This document shows, one piece after another, positions 47,156-57,529 of a DNA stretch of 64,000 bases; the stretch's first letter is position 1, and the number at the start of each line of letters is the position of its first letter. The notes below the pieces were generated by a model. The model saw only the letters and a list, made by a program, of their open reading frames with translations. It had not been told where the DNA came from and did not search any database. A program made the translations under genes and the position numbers. Origin of the DNA: Echinarachnius parma (lineage: Eukaryota > Echinodermata > Echinoidea > Clypeasteroida > Echinarachniidae); NCBI GenBank assembly GCA_037951105.1, contig JBAMJV010002943.1, positions 62,001 to 126,000 of the forward strand, given 5' to 3'.

Positions 47156-48072
47156 ACAGTCCGTTATTCCGAAGGTTAGTTATTCCGAATGTTCAGTTAT
47201 TCCGAAGGTTCGTTATTCCGAAGGTTCGTTATTCCGAATGTTCGTTATTCCGAGGGTTCGTTATTCCGAAGGTTCCTTATTCCGAAGGTTCGTTATTCCG
47301 AATGTTCAGTTATTCCCAAGGTTCGTTATTCCGAAGGTTCATTATTCCGAATGTTCGTTATTTCGAGAGTTCGTTATTCCGAAGGTTCGTTATTCCGAAG
47401 GTTCGTTATTCCGAGGTTTCGTTATTCCGAAGGTTCGCTGTTCCTAAAACGAAATCGGGTTCGCTATTCCGAAGGTTCGTTTATCCGAGAAAAATAATCA
47501 GGTTAGTTATCCCAAAGGTTCATTAGTCCGAAAATAAAAAAATTGGGTTCGTTAATCAGAAAATTAAATCGGGTTTGTTATATAACTATAATGTGTGTTT
47601 TGTTTATTTCATTTACAGCCTGCATTAAGCATACCCCTCCCCCTTTCCCTCCCTTGGCAAGACCAATCAAACATGTACATTTTAAAAATATATATTTGAT
47701 CTCTTTATATGAAACTATAGCATTATAACAAACCCAAATTAATTTTCGGATTAACGAACCCGATTTCATTTTAGGAATATCGAACCTTCGGAATAACAAA
47801 CCCTCGGAATAACGGACCTTCGGAATAACGAACCTTCGGAATAGCGAAACCGATTTTATTTTCGGACTAACGAACCTTCGGAATAACGAACATGATTTTA
47901 TTTTAGGAAAAGCGAACCTTCGGAATAATGCAACAAATGTTCGGATTAACGAACCCTATTTCGTTTTTGAATAAACAAACCCCATTTCGTTTTCGGATTA
48001 ACGTACCCTCAGGTATACGAAATTTGCGTGTTCGGAATAACGAACCATCGGAATAACGAACCGCACCTATAT
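47156..48072. repeat. Inverted arrays of a 16-bp satellite (GTTATTCCGAAGGTTC)
   Basis: The left array 47159-47480 has about twenty units reading GTTATTCCGAAGGTTC. The right array 47770-48065 has the same unit inverted (GAACCTTCGGAATAAC). Between them, GAAATCGGGTT-type spacers are also mirrored, with a central loop at about 47590-47710. Because 16 is not a multiple of 3, all three frames stay open and read the same 16-residue repeat; these are not genes. Confidence 0.9.
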
Positions 48073-48239
48073 GTGTTAGGTTTTCTGTCATAAAATCTTT
48101 CCCCCACCAAGTTGCAGCCTGTATGCTGCCCTCTATACAGACACACCCTATGATACATACAATGTTAGAGAAGTTTTAGAGGGGTGCCTGGGATCGCATC
48201 CTTCACACTAGACTATAACCACATAAACACATAAAACGC

Positions 48240-48425
48240 GAAAGTGTTCAACAACTGTGACCGACGAATTTGATTTGCAATTGACGAAAATGTGTGCCTA
48301 ATGACTAAATTGTGTGAACTTTGACGAAATTGAATGACGAAAGACGAAATTGAAGTTGGGATTTCCGCTCTGGTGGTTCCTCGGGACGAATTTGAATGAC
48401 GAATTAATGAAATTGAATGACAATA
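48240..48425. repeat. Degenerate GACGAAATTGAATGAC repeat
   Basis: Several loosely spaced copies of GACGAAxTTGAATGACGAA. Boundaries are unclear. Confidence 0.5.
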
Positions 48426-48464
48426 GTGTTAAAATGAATGGGAAAACCTATATTTGTTACTACT

Positions 48465-48665
48465 ATTGGTATTGTTATTAATTATATTTATATTCTTATT
48501 TGTATTATTATCATCATTATTATTATTATTAATATTAGTAGTATTATTAATATTAATATTATTTATAGTACTATTAGTATTACTTATAATATTATTATCA
48601 ATATAACTATTATTTGTTATTATTATTAATATCATTATCATTATTAATGTTATCATTATGATCAT
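48465..48665. repeat. ATT/TTA-rich microsatellite
   Basis: Irregular ATT, TTA and ATC triplets. The homologous block at 60640-60720 carries a similar tract. Confidence 0.8.
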
Positions 48666-48770
48666 TATAAGTAGAATTGAATATCTGATTATTGTTTCTT
48701 GGGTTATATAATGTAGTTGAAGTATAATTTATCATGCAGCACAATACCCCTTTTTTCGTTTACGTTCCAG

Positions 48771-51700
48771 CATGCCTGGCCCATCCCTGTCTCAATGGAG
48801 CAACCTGTAAGGAAATCACAACTGGTTACAAATGTGTTTGTGCGGTCGGCTTCACCGGGTTCGACTGTGAGACTAGTAAGCATGGTAAGTTCCGTATCAG
48901 ACTGGACAGTGTAATGTCAAAATATTAATAAATGCAAGTTTCTTCATAGGATTTTCCGCTTGTTAACATGTATGTGTCACAAAAATGCCTTTTTAAAATA
49001 TTTAAGTGAGTTCTTTAATAACGGTACTACGATAAAGAATATCATTCTTTTTTGGGGATACTGTAGTCCTGAACAGAACTTTGGTAGTCCTGGAAATATA
49101 TTCTGGCATTGCCTCTTTCGCCTTTAGCCCTGAAAATAACTACAACTCGGGTTAACCGTATTGCGAACTAAATGTTCAAATGTTCACCCCTATAGGTTAA
49201 AACAATTGAACCATATAGCAGCGCCTAACAAGGTGTAATTCGGCACATATGTTTCATGTTTTTTTTTTCTTCATCAAATCATAGGCGGCACGTGCCCCCC
49301 CCCCCCCCCCCCCCCCGGTTGCTACCCGGCTGTACTATCATATTACAAATACAATCCCTTTTCTATACAGATTCCGAAACGAAGGATGCTCAGAAAATAA
49401 CCAGTTATGATACCTAATATTAAAATTAAGGCTGACATTTTTATAATAAATAGATATGACATGAGACTCATTCTGAGACACTTGGTCACTTATTTAAAAA
49501 GAAGGCCGAACCAGGAACTTATTTTTTGTTTATAAACGCAGATAAGCTGCTACCAGAATCAGTCAAGATACAAACATTATTACAAAAATCGAGTATGGCG
49601 CTCATGTGTTCAACTCTCGTGTAATTATTTTTATGTAAAGAGGACGGCTAAATAAATAGACGAATAAATAAATGAACCGCTGGCTGGCAGCATACTCCCC
49701 CGTGGAGTTGATACATACACCGTATTGACGTTGTTTAGCGTAGTTGCTTCCGTAGTCTACCGTTCTCAAGCGTAGTCAGACGTACCACACCGTACCTGTC
49801 CGTGAGCGAGCTGCACCCGCATTACCGAAGTCTAGCGTAGTGTAGCGTAGTGTATGGTACTTGAACGTAGTTTAACCTAGTTTAAAGTACTTACACGACG
49901 TCTGACCCACATGTATTTACCCTTCTTCTTGCGTATGAGGCAGCACAGCTTCTACGCGACATCACGAACATTTTGAAGCCAATTAATGGTGTCGGGGTCC
50001 AAGTAGGTTAAATCTGGGTTTGGGTGGCCAGGTGGGCGAAGGATTGGGCACTCTTCAATGATGTTGGAGGCAGTCTGCTCGGGTGCTCCGCATGTACAGG
50101 CCAGAGAAGGTCTGAGTCCCCACCGGTGCATGCTGCCGTTGAACCTGCCGACCCCTGTGCGGAGCCTGTTGAGGGTGACCCAGTCCTTTCGGGGTAGATC
50201 CGCACCTGGTGGTAGTTTTGTGTATGGGGTTACTGTGAATTGAGGGGGTCTGGGGTCTCCTGCCAGCTGTCCTTCCATGCGGTGAGGGTATTGTCGGTGC
50301 CTTCCCCCAGGGTGTCAGCATGGCGACTGAACGGTATGCGTGACCGTAGACGTTGGCAGACCGGTTGTGTGTTCTGGGTGGTACGGTGTAGAGGGTGTGT
50401 TCGGTCTTGGAGGGCCTTGTTGACTAGCTGTTGGGCATATTGTTCTCTGCGGAGGGCGGGAGTGCGATGCCAGCGAGCACTCGTAAGAGGTCAGTTGGTG
50501 TGGGTCTGAGGCATCCTGTGATGATCCTCATAGTTTCGTTTAGGGTGGTATCCAGTTTGGGCGTGTGTGAGCTGCGGCACCACGCAGGGCAGCATACTCG
50601 GCAGCACTGTAGAGTGTGGGAGTTTGTAGCACCCCAGGTGGTGCCCGCAAGGGGGCGGAGTAGGTTGTTCCTAGATGAAACTTTGGCTCGGAGTGAATCT
50701 AGATGTGGTTTGTAGGTCAGCTGTCTGTCTAGCTTTACTCCATGGTATGTTGGGGTGGGGGTGTAGGGCAGTGGGTTCCCGTTGACTTTGACTGTGAGCT
50801 GGCGGTTTGCTTCTTTGGTGTTGAGGTGGAAGGCAGTTCCAGTTGTTTTTGCAGCGCTCAGCTTTAGTCTCCAGGTCTTCAGGTAGTTCGCGATCTTAGC
50901 CATGTCAGATGTTAGGACGTCTTCACCTTTTGACCAGATTTTGTCCGAGTGGAAGAGAGCAAGGTTGTCTGCTTAGCCTTACAGTTGTGCGGCAGTCTTG
51001 GGCATATCACTGATGTAAATGTTGAAGAGCGTTGGTGCCATGACTGAACCTTGGCATGCTTGAGGGAGTCCGTTTCTGAGACGTCGGGGGCGACTGGACT
51101 GTCCGTCGCTGGTCTTCAAGACAAAGCTGCGGTTGGATAGGATGTTGGTAATAAATCCTACTAGATCACTACGTCCACTACCGCAAGTAGGACCGCCTAC
51201 AATGATATAATTTAAATGACAACAAAAATAACTCAATTAAATGTTACTAATTGTACTGCTACCACTTTTATTTTATTTTCTCTTTGTTTCTCAGAGTGGC
51301 AGTGTTACGATGACAAATGTTATCGTATGGGCCCGCATCCAATGAACTGGACAAGCGCACGCGACTTCTGCCGCGGTCTCGGCCCGATCACCGTCAACGC
51401 AACTGCGCGCAACGTATCACTTGTATTTCCAAGCTCTGTGAACGCGACCAGCGACGTCATACAATTCTGCCGCCCAACCTCTGATAACAATCAGGGATGT
51501 AGCGCGCTGAATGATTTCGGTTATGAAGTGCTCGCGTGGATCAACTGTCATCGCCTGGTAGACGGAGGGGAAGTCGTGTGTGAGGCCGATGGCAGTGGGA
51601 CGATCTCTGATTACAGAGGTGAGGCATCCTCGTTCAGAAATTGTCTTGGATTACCCACATTGCTAATGGCTGGCGAGAATTTGTTTTCTCTCACGAACGA

Positions 51701-53388
51701 TACTGATTATTGTGTCACTAACATTATCTATTTTGCTTGCATTTGTTCTAATGATACAAATATACTTTGCAATGACATCTTTGACTTTCACTGACTGTGA
51801 CCAAGTCTAAAGCCCAGCGCAGACAGACCCGACTCGACCCGATCCGACTGGTTTTCAGCCTGATTATCTCGGTGCGCGTTGCCTCAGGACTCCGGTTTTG
51901 TCAGGCAAGAGCCAGTCGGAGGTCAATCGATGATGATTCAACATGTTGAATCGGCTTCGACTGAGCGAAACTGACTCAAGCCTCATTGAACACCAGTCGG
52001 ATTGGGTCTAGTCGGCTCTGTCTGCGCCGGGCTTAAGTTGTGCTGCAACGCACCCACTGCAGATCCCACTGAAATCCAGTCAGATATTACTGGACACGTA
52101 TAATTTTTCGTTGGTGTAGTTTTTGGAACAGCAAATAAGCTAATCTACTTAAATTACTAAAACAACGACGCTATATAAAATCACCGGGGATCTGCAAGGG
52201 ATAAAAAACAAAAAAACAAAAACACACACAACTGATTGGAAATGTAATTCTCCGGCGGGCATCCGTTTCAAGTGATGTGTGACCGAGCCTCTAGTTTGTA
52301 CCACTCTTTTCGTAGTAAACGATTGATTCCTTAATGCTGATCATAATTTGAATAGTATACCTTGAAGGGGACCACCAGGCAAAGGAAAACACATTATTAT
52401 ATGTTTTGGTACCGTTTTGTGATATCAAATAGATACCCAACATTTTGCAAAGCGTTGTGTAATTCATTAACAAATCAATTAATTTCAACCAGTTACGGAA
52501 TCACTGCTATATTCTGGTTCCATAGGGGCCAAGCATTTTAACGAAAACGTTTTGAGCAAAATAACTCGGCAGGATTGTTCCTACCTTTATTGTCTAACTT
52601 ATGCGTGAAAATGAAATTTGTCCGTCGAGTCATGGATGAGTGACCACACATCAAAGGCAGAATTTTTACTTTTTTACTCTTGTGACTTTCGAAAAGTGAC
52701 ATTTTCCTTTAATGTGTGCTCACTCATGCATGGCATGGCGGATCAAATTAATTTTCACAGAAACGTTAGCCAATCATTTTAGAAACATTTCTGCCAAGTT
52801 ATGTTGCTCAAACCAAATTCGTTAAAAAGTTACGCCATTTTGCTTAGGGGGGGGGGGGGGGGGGTTACTTTTTTTTGTTGTGTTTATATAATTTCATATC
52901 CGAACACTTCAATCATGGGCGTAAATACTAATGTAATACCTATTTATCAGGGCGGATGAATGAATATATCACCCCTCCCCCCTGTTGAATGGGTATCACT
53001 GACATATTTACGCCCATGACTTCAATCATAAATATATTTTTAATGAATTTGAAAAACCCAAATAAAACTAGGTATAAAGGAACCGCTAAAATTGAAATAG
53101 GATTTTGAGGATTTGGAAGTTCCCTTTAAAGCTTCCGTTTATTCCATTTCGTACATAAACTCTTTGAATTAACACTGTTTTTATGTGTGATTAACCCATG
53201 TATTTTACGTAATGAACTATTATTATTTTCCCTGTGTACTCAACTTCACAGCATGGCAAGAGGGTGAACCAACAGTGTACTTCGAAGGTATTCCTGCAAA
53301 TTGTATCCTTTTGCTGGATGACGGCTGGCATGATATCCCCTGCGATTTAGATATCAGGATGGCGGCCATCTGTCAACTTGTGTTGTAG
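48771..53388 (+). CDS. Secreted EGF plus C-type lectin-like protein (3 exons seen)
   Basis: Exon 48771-48884 encodes one six-Cys EGF-like domain (CLAHPCLNGATC, then YKCVCAVGFTGFDCE). Exon 51295-51618 encodes the first part of a long-form C-type lectin-like domain (ECYDDKC-type extra Cys pair, NWTSARDFCRGLG, AWINCHR). Exon 53252-53388 encodes the end (W..GEP, ANCILLLDDGWHDIPC, AAICQL) and stop TAG. All junctions are phase 1 with good GT/AG signals (GTAAGT; GTGAGG; CTTTGTTTCTCAG; CAACTTCACAG). The usual EPN and WND calcium/sugar motifs read EPT and WHD, so calcium-dependent sugar binding is uncertain. Four N-glycosylation sequons lie in exon 51295-51618. The signal exon was not found; the gene probably starts near 45.9 kb. 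A LINE lies antisense in intron 48885-51294. Confidence 0.85.
48885..49715. other. Lectin-gene intron, paralogous to 60.84-61.50 kb
   Basis: Colinear with 60840-61500 (see there). It contains a poly-C of about 22 at 49296-49317 that the paralogue lacks. Confidence 0.6.
49721..49910. repeat. Degenerate 10-bp tandem array (CGTAG + variable pentamer)
   Basis: From 49751 the sequence divides into decamers CGTAGTCTAC, CGTTCTCAAG, CGTAGTCAGA, CGTACCACAC, CGTACCTGTC, CGTGAGCGAG and so on. After a 5-bp phase shift near 49821 it resumes as TCTAGCGTAG, TGTAGCGTAG and TTTAACCTAG. The first pentamer is conserved and the second varies. It lies at the 3' side of the antisense LINE and is probably its tail. 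Confidence 0.75.
49930..51200 (-). mobile_element. 5'-truncated, decayed LINE (non-LTR retrotransposon)
   Basis: On the minus strand, 51236-50979 reads an RT block with NGLPQ..GSVMAPTLFNIYISDMP, 50903-50424 continues the RT thumb region (LTYKPHLDSLRAKV, LRPLAGTTWG), and 50278-49952 is a C-terminal tail with the CTCG..EQT..NIIEECP Cys/His pattern. PQGS has three extra residues (ACQ). The expected YADD is destroyed: Tyr is a stop and the second Asp is Asn (about 50965). A Jockey/CR1-like group fits best by motif memory, but the clade is not certain. Confidence 0.8.
51811..52033. mobile_element. Harbinger-like MITE, complete, TAA-flanked
   Basis: The ends AGCCCAGCGCAGACAGACCC and inverse GTCTGCGCCGGGCT, extended by GACCCGATCCGACTGG against CCAGTCGGATTGGGTC. 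TAA duplications lie at 51808-51810 and 52034-52036, matching the TWA target of PIF/Harbinger elements. It lies in the lectin-gene intron; a partial copy is in the Ly6 intron at 33957. Confidence 0.8.
52366..52885. mobile_element. Composite of TTAA-MITE left end and foldback family
   Basis: 52366-52540 matches 42453-42620. 52545-52880 matches the 380-bp foldback at 9655-10036 (GTTTTGAGCAAAATAACT, GCAGGATTGTT, GTGTGCTCACTCAT, TTAGGGGG...TTACTTTTTTTT) and carries a poly-G of about 16. Confidence 0.6.
52916..53018. mobile_element. Short MITE with ATGGGCGTAAAT ends, copy 2
   Basis: ATGGGCGTAAATAC and TATTTACGCCCATGA are inverted. It shares GTTGAATGGGTATCA with the copy at 10270-10351. Confidence 0.7.
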
Positions 53389-53706
53389 ACAGCAGGGTCG
53401 TAGCCAGGGATGAGGAGGCCGGTGGGGGGGGGGGGGGGGGATGCGTTGTATGGTTACACACCCCTCTCTCACCAACCAACAACAACAACAAAACATGAAG
53501 AAAGGAAATCGGTTTCGGCCATTTAACCAGTGAATTTGGGCAACAATCGGTCTTGTTGACACCCCCCCCCCCCCCCCCCCCCAAATGACCGAGTGGTCTT
53601 GGTTTCGGTCCCGTTTTTGTAAATAACGCTCCCCCTGTCAACACGTTCGTTTTAGACAGCAGGCCTGTATGAAGGGCTGAGAGGCTTGGGGTGCGTTGTA
53701 TGCCTA
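53383..53706. repeat. Direct repeat over the lectin stop codon with G/C-run insert
   Basis: TAGACAGCAGGGTCGTAGCC at 53386 and TAGACAGCAGGCCTGTATG at 53655 begin a shared stretch ending TGCGTTGTATG. Between them are a poly-G (about 53427-53441) and a poly-C (53562-53581). Confidence 0.55.
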
Positions 53707-53829
53707 TGTGGACATTGACATTGAACGTTACATGTTTTCATTCTAATTCAGTAAAATCGTCGTTTAATTTGGATATTTAGATAGCTACGTAGCGTATTAA
53801 TAAACCGATATCGTTAGATCAATTATGTA

Positions 53830-53878
53830 TGGAAAGTGGATCTAGCGCCTTTTGCAACTAAGTTCTTCATATCTTCAG
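53830..53878. mobile_element. MITE family Z, right end only
   Basis: GTGGATCTAGCGCCTTTTGC followed by AACTAAGTTCTTCATATC. Confidence 0.55.
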
Positions 53879-54165
53879 ATAAACTACTCATTTTGTTAGC
53901 CTTTCTGTTTCAGTAGCAAATAAATTATAATCACCTGCAAACTTTCTAAAGTAATATCCACGTATTTGTAAAAATGCATTATAATGTTATTTTTCCTTTT
54001 ATATGAGTATTCAAATTAGGTTCAAGCACGTAGTTATCCTTCATATAAACATTTGTATTATTATAAGATTGCTTGAAAGTGGATACAATACATAAGTAAA
54101 TACTTACATACATGGAATTCAATATAATTTTTATTATACTTATCGTTTATGTTTTAATATTCATT

Positions 54166-54558
54166 TAAAGGGATTAAGTAACTTTGTTGATCATGCAAAA
54201 AGTGATAATTAGTTGATACATAGTATATTGTTGTTATCTAATATTTCCACATGGTATTGTGTGAAATTTTAAGTCAAATGGACGTTAAATTATGGCCGAG
54301 TAATGAGCACAAATGCAAAGTGATATTCACAAACTCAATGCACTCACTTTGAACACGTTTCTCGCGATCCGTTGGATTATCTAATATCTGAAAACTTCAA
54401 TCATAAATGTCTTTTTAACGAAAGGGAAACTTGAAAAACCGAAACCTGTCCCATGATTTTATTGTTAATACGAATACAACAAGCTATAAGGGAACCGCTA
54501 GAATTGTAATTGTATATTTAGGATGTGGACAATGTTAGTAAGTCCCTTTACGCCTGCA
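54166..54558. mobile_element. MITE family X, most complete copy
   Basis: The ends AAAGGGATTAAGTAACTTTG and AATGTTAGTAAGTCCCTTTA are imperfect TIRs. It contains CTCATTACTCGGCC in reverse, CTTCAATCATAAATGTC and ACCGAAACCTGTCCCATG. The right half recurs at 53030-53135 and a diverged copy at 61650-61820. Confidence 0.65.
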
Positions 54559-55160
54559 TATGTTTTAATTCACGTAAAATTCATCAGGTCATGAATATCT
54601 TAGTTTATACATTGCCTAATAGAGCATGTAAATAAGCTACGAAATAAAGGCATGTACATTTAATAGTAAAGTATTGATTGTTTTTGTATACAGTTCAAAC
54701 TGATCAGCAGCAGTGCTTAAAAGGATTAGTGTACATTGAACATCAAAACATACATAGTATAAAACAATACAATATATAGCAATTGTTACATTCGAATTCA
54801 AATGAATTGGAACATTAATGTTAAGTACAAAATTTACAGAAGTAAATCACTATAAGATAAACAAAGCAACACTACACAAATAAAAATAAATAAAATCATT
54901 GTGCATAATCGCTAATTAATCACATTTACAACAGTGAATTGTATACAGTAATTCATAACTATATAAGTAATATAAAGTAATTCACAATTGGAACTGTTCT
55001 AAATTATTAATCACCAGACAATTAGTTAGTTACAGTAGAAGTAGTTAAAGTGTAAACACAAATAGCTGTATAATTTCTCTTTGATTGTATGCATAGTTAG
55101 TATAAACCTAAAATAATGAAAAAACAAATAACTGCGTCGAATTCGTACGTTTTCTGGTGC
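54559..55160. other. AT-rich, no recognisable feature
   Basis: About 70% or more A+T, with no exon or inverted repeat seen. Confidence 0.35.
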
Positions 55161-55164
55161 GTAC

Positions 55165-55365
55165 CACTAATAGTGTGTGTATGCGCGCGCGTGTGTGGGC
55201 GTAAGTGAGTGTATGTATGTAATGTGTGTATGTGCGCATTCTTGTTTGTGAGCGTGTATGTCCGTTTTCGTTTATGCATTTCATGTGTGCATTCATGTGT
55301 GTATGTGTGCGTGTATGTGTGGATGTGTGTATGTGTGGGTTTGTGTATGTATTTATTTGTCTATC
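55165..55365. repeat. TG-rich degenerate microsatellite
   Basis: GTGTGTATGTG-type repeats with irregular interruptions. Confidence 0.75.
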
Positions 55366-55742
55366 TGTATGTTTTGCGGCGAGATCGAATCATATCGGTG
55401 GTTGATTACCCATCACAGTTGGGCATTTAATTGACAGTAAAGCTGCAAGGCTTCTCCGTACACAATAATGAATTCTTGACTATCAATAGCGTATTATGAT
55501 GTTCCGAAACCATTGTCATGTACTAGTTAGGAAGGGGGGGGGGGGGGTGGATCCCCGAGTGATTAAACAAGTAGGCAACCCGTTATCGAACTAAACAAAT
55601 AATCAATAATACATTTCTTAGCTAAAAAGACAAGCAATGCAACTGCAAATTTATATTATCGGGGGAAGATTATTATTTGTAGGCAACGAGCAATCGTATG
55701 TGGGCAAACGGCCCCCTCCCGCGGAGACAAGTCTCCCGTATA

Positions 55743-55947
55743 CCCATGGGCAGTGGCGTAGCTACGGGGGGGGGGGGGGGGCCTGTGCCCCCCAATAATT
55801 TTGAAAAAAACAATATAAAACATAAGGGGCCTTTTAAAAAAATAAACAAAGAATTACATAAGGTGTGCCCCCCAATAATGTTGCGTGCCCCCCACCCCCC
55901 CCCCCCCCCCACAATCAGTCCGACCACGCTACGCCACTGCCCATGGG
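55743..55947. mobile_element. MITE with CCCATGGGCAGTGGCGTAGC termini and G/C runs
   Basis: A 20-bp perfect inverted repeat at both ends, with poly-G just inside the left and poly-C just inside the right. GTGCCCCCCAATAAT occurs twice inside. CAGTGGCGTAGC-type ends are widespread in animal DNA transposons. Confidence 0.8.
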
Positions 55948-56239
55948 GACAATAATAATTACCTTGATTTGCTTCCTGTTCCAGCTGAGAAGCTACGTCT
56001 TTCGAAGGTTTCCTATATCATACATTTCCATCGTTTAGTGACATTAAAACGGTCTTTGTAACATAAACGTAAAATTAACAATAAAGTTGATGTCAAACTT
56101 GCTAATTAACTTCTGCTGATACATTTTCATCAAATTAAGTGCTGTCACTCTATGGTGATAAATAATGATTAATACATTATCTTATAGAGTTGGTTTATTA
56201 AACAGATAAAGCAACAAAGCAACCACGTAAATACTGATC

Positions 56240-56467
56240 AAGTACCGTAGAACACCATCGTCAAGCACCCCCAAGCACCAATATGTATCTTGCTTTTAAA
56301 GAGCGCCCGCTCTCTGTCCAAACGGGAAACTTTAATCAAGAATGCAAATAATGGTGAGGAATATTCATGAGGATAATAATGGAGGTGAATCTCATGGAAA
56401 CGTCTTTAAAAGCAAGATGCGTATAGGTGCTTGGGGGTGCTTGACGATGGTGTTCTACGGTATCAGT
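56240..56467. mobile_element. MITE with near-perfect TIRs of about 60 bp
   Basis: TACCGTAGAACACCATCGTC at the left and its inverse at the right continue through AAGCACCCCCAAGCACC and ATCTTGCTTTTAAAG-type blocks. The loop is about 100 bp. The near identity of the arms suggests recent activity. Confidence 0.8.
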
Positions 56468-56539
56468 GGAAAGAACATCATCACTCTAATTTATGGCATA
56501 ATTAATGAGCTCTTGATTTATACTGTGCAAAGGACATAG

Positions 56540-56790
56540 CTAAGAAAGGGGAGGAGGGGGGGGGGGGCTCATTTAACCCAATAAAAAATGTGCCTATTGT
56601 AACCTGGGGGGGGGGGGGGGGTACACCTTCCTTACTTCACATATTAGATTAATTGTATATACGGGAACATGGGGATGGGGAGGGGGGGGGGGGGGGGTGG
56701 GGTTGATGCAACTTTCTTACTTCACCCTATTAATTCAAAGTGTATGGGAGCTTGGGGGGGGGGGGCGGCCGGGATAGAGGGAACATTCCT
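56540..56790. repeat. Tandem G-run repeat of about 90 bp
   Basis: Three poly-G blocks (about 56606, 56681, 56753) alternate with CTTACTTCACATATTA / CTTACTTCACCCTATTA / CTAACTTAATTG segments. Confidence 0.55.
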
Positions 56791-57082
56791 AACTTAATTG
56801 TCTTTAAAAACATGGGTGCCGAGCTATTTCGCTCAAAACATTTTTGTTGAAAAGTTATCTTAATCTAATCAGAAGCAGACCTACTTTTTGGTTGAGTTTT
56901 TTCCAACAATACTGATCAATTAAACTCAACACAAAAACAAAGTCACCCTTAATTAAATAACATAACTCTTTAACAAAAATGTTTTGAGTAAAATAACTGG
57001 GCAGGTTTGATTCTACATTTATTGCCTAACTTATGTGTGAAAAAATGTGTCTGAATTGCATATTTACAATCATCATGATAAT

Positions 57083-57123
57083 ACTACTACTACAACTACT
57101 ACTACTACTACTACTACTACTAT

Positions 57124-57178
<55 letters not shown>
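57083..57178. repeat. ACT trinucleotide microsatellite
   Basis: About 30 ACT triplets with few interruptions. Confidence 0.95.
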
Positions 57179-57179
<1 letters not shown>

Positions 57180-57339
57180 ATATTGATAATAATAACAATG
57201 ACAGTAAACAATAATAACCCTCCCCCTTGCTTAATCCCCCTCCACCCTACTTTTCAAAACAGATCCACGCCAAGAGCATGCGTAGTGGGTTAGTAGGAAT
57301 CGCACTGAGTGTGTTCAACTACTTGCGTACATGGTATAG

Positions 57340-57522
57340 GATCGCACAGAGCGTGGCGAGAGCGTGGTGAGAGCGAAGCGAGATCGTAGAGTTTACGGCC
57401 TCGTTTCATTGTTCTGAGCTATTGTTACATATACACGGAGCGTGCATAGTGAATAGCTCGGAAAGCGTGGCGAAAGCGTACGGAGAGCGTAGTAAGATCG
57501 TGGTAAGAGCGTGAACGAGCTA
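57340..57522. repeat. Two clusters of an 11-bp repeat (AGCGTGGCGAG)
   Basis: Cluster 1 near 57350-57390: AGCGTGGCGAG, AGCGTGGTGAG, AGCGAAGCGAG, ATCGTAGAGTT. Cluster 2 near 57463-57520: AGCGTGGCGAA, AGCGTACGGAG, AGCGTAGTAAG, ATCGTGGTAAG, AGCGTGAACGA. Both run in the same order, so the cluster itself is duplicated. Confidence 0.7.
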
Positions 57523-57529
57523 CCATTGT

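Noticed and set aside
47142..47526. Open frames encoding a 16-residue repeat (VIPKVRYSEGSLFRRF)
   Set aside because: All three frames give the same peptide because the DNA unit is 16 bp, and the unit reappears inverted as non-coding satellite.
50058..50715. Plus-strand frames across the LINE
   Set aside because: Shadows of the minus-strand RT; the minus strand carries the recognisable motifs.
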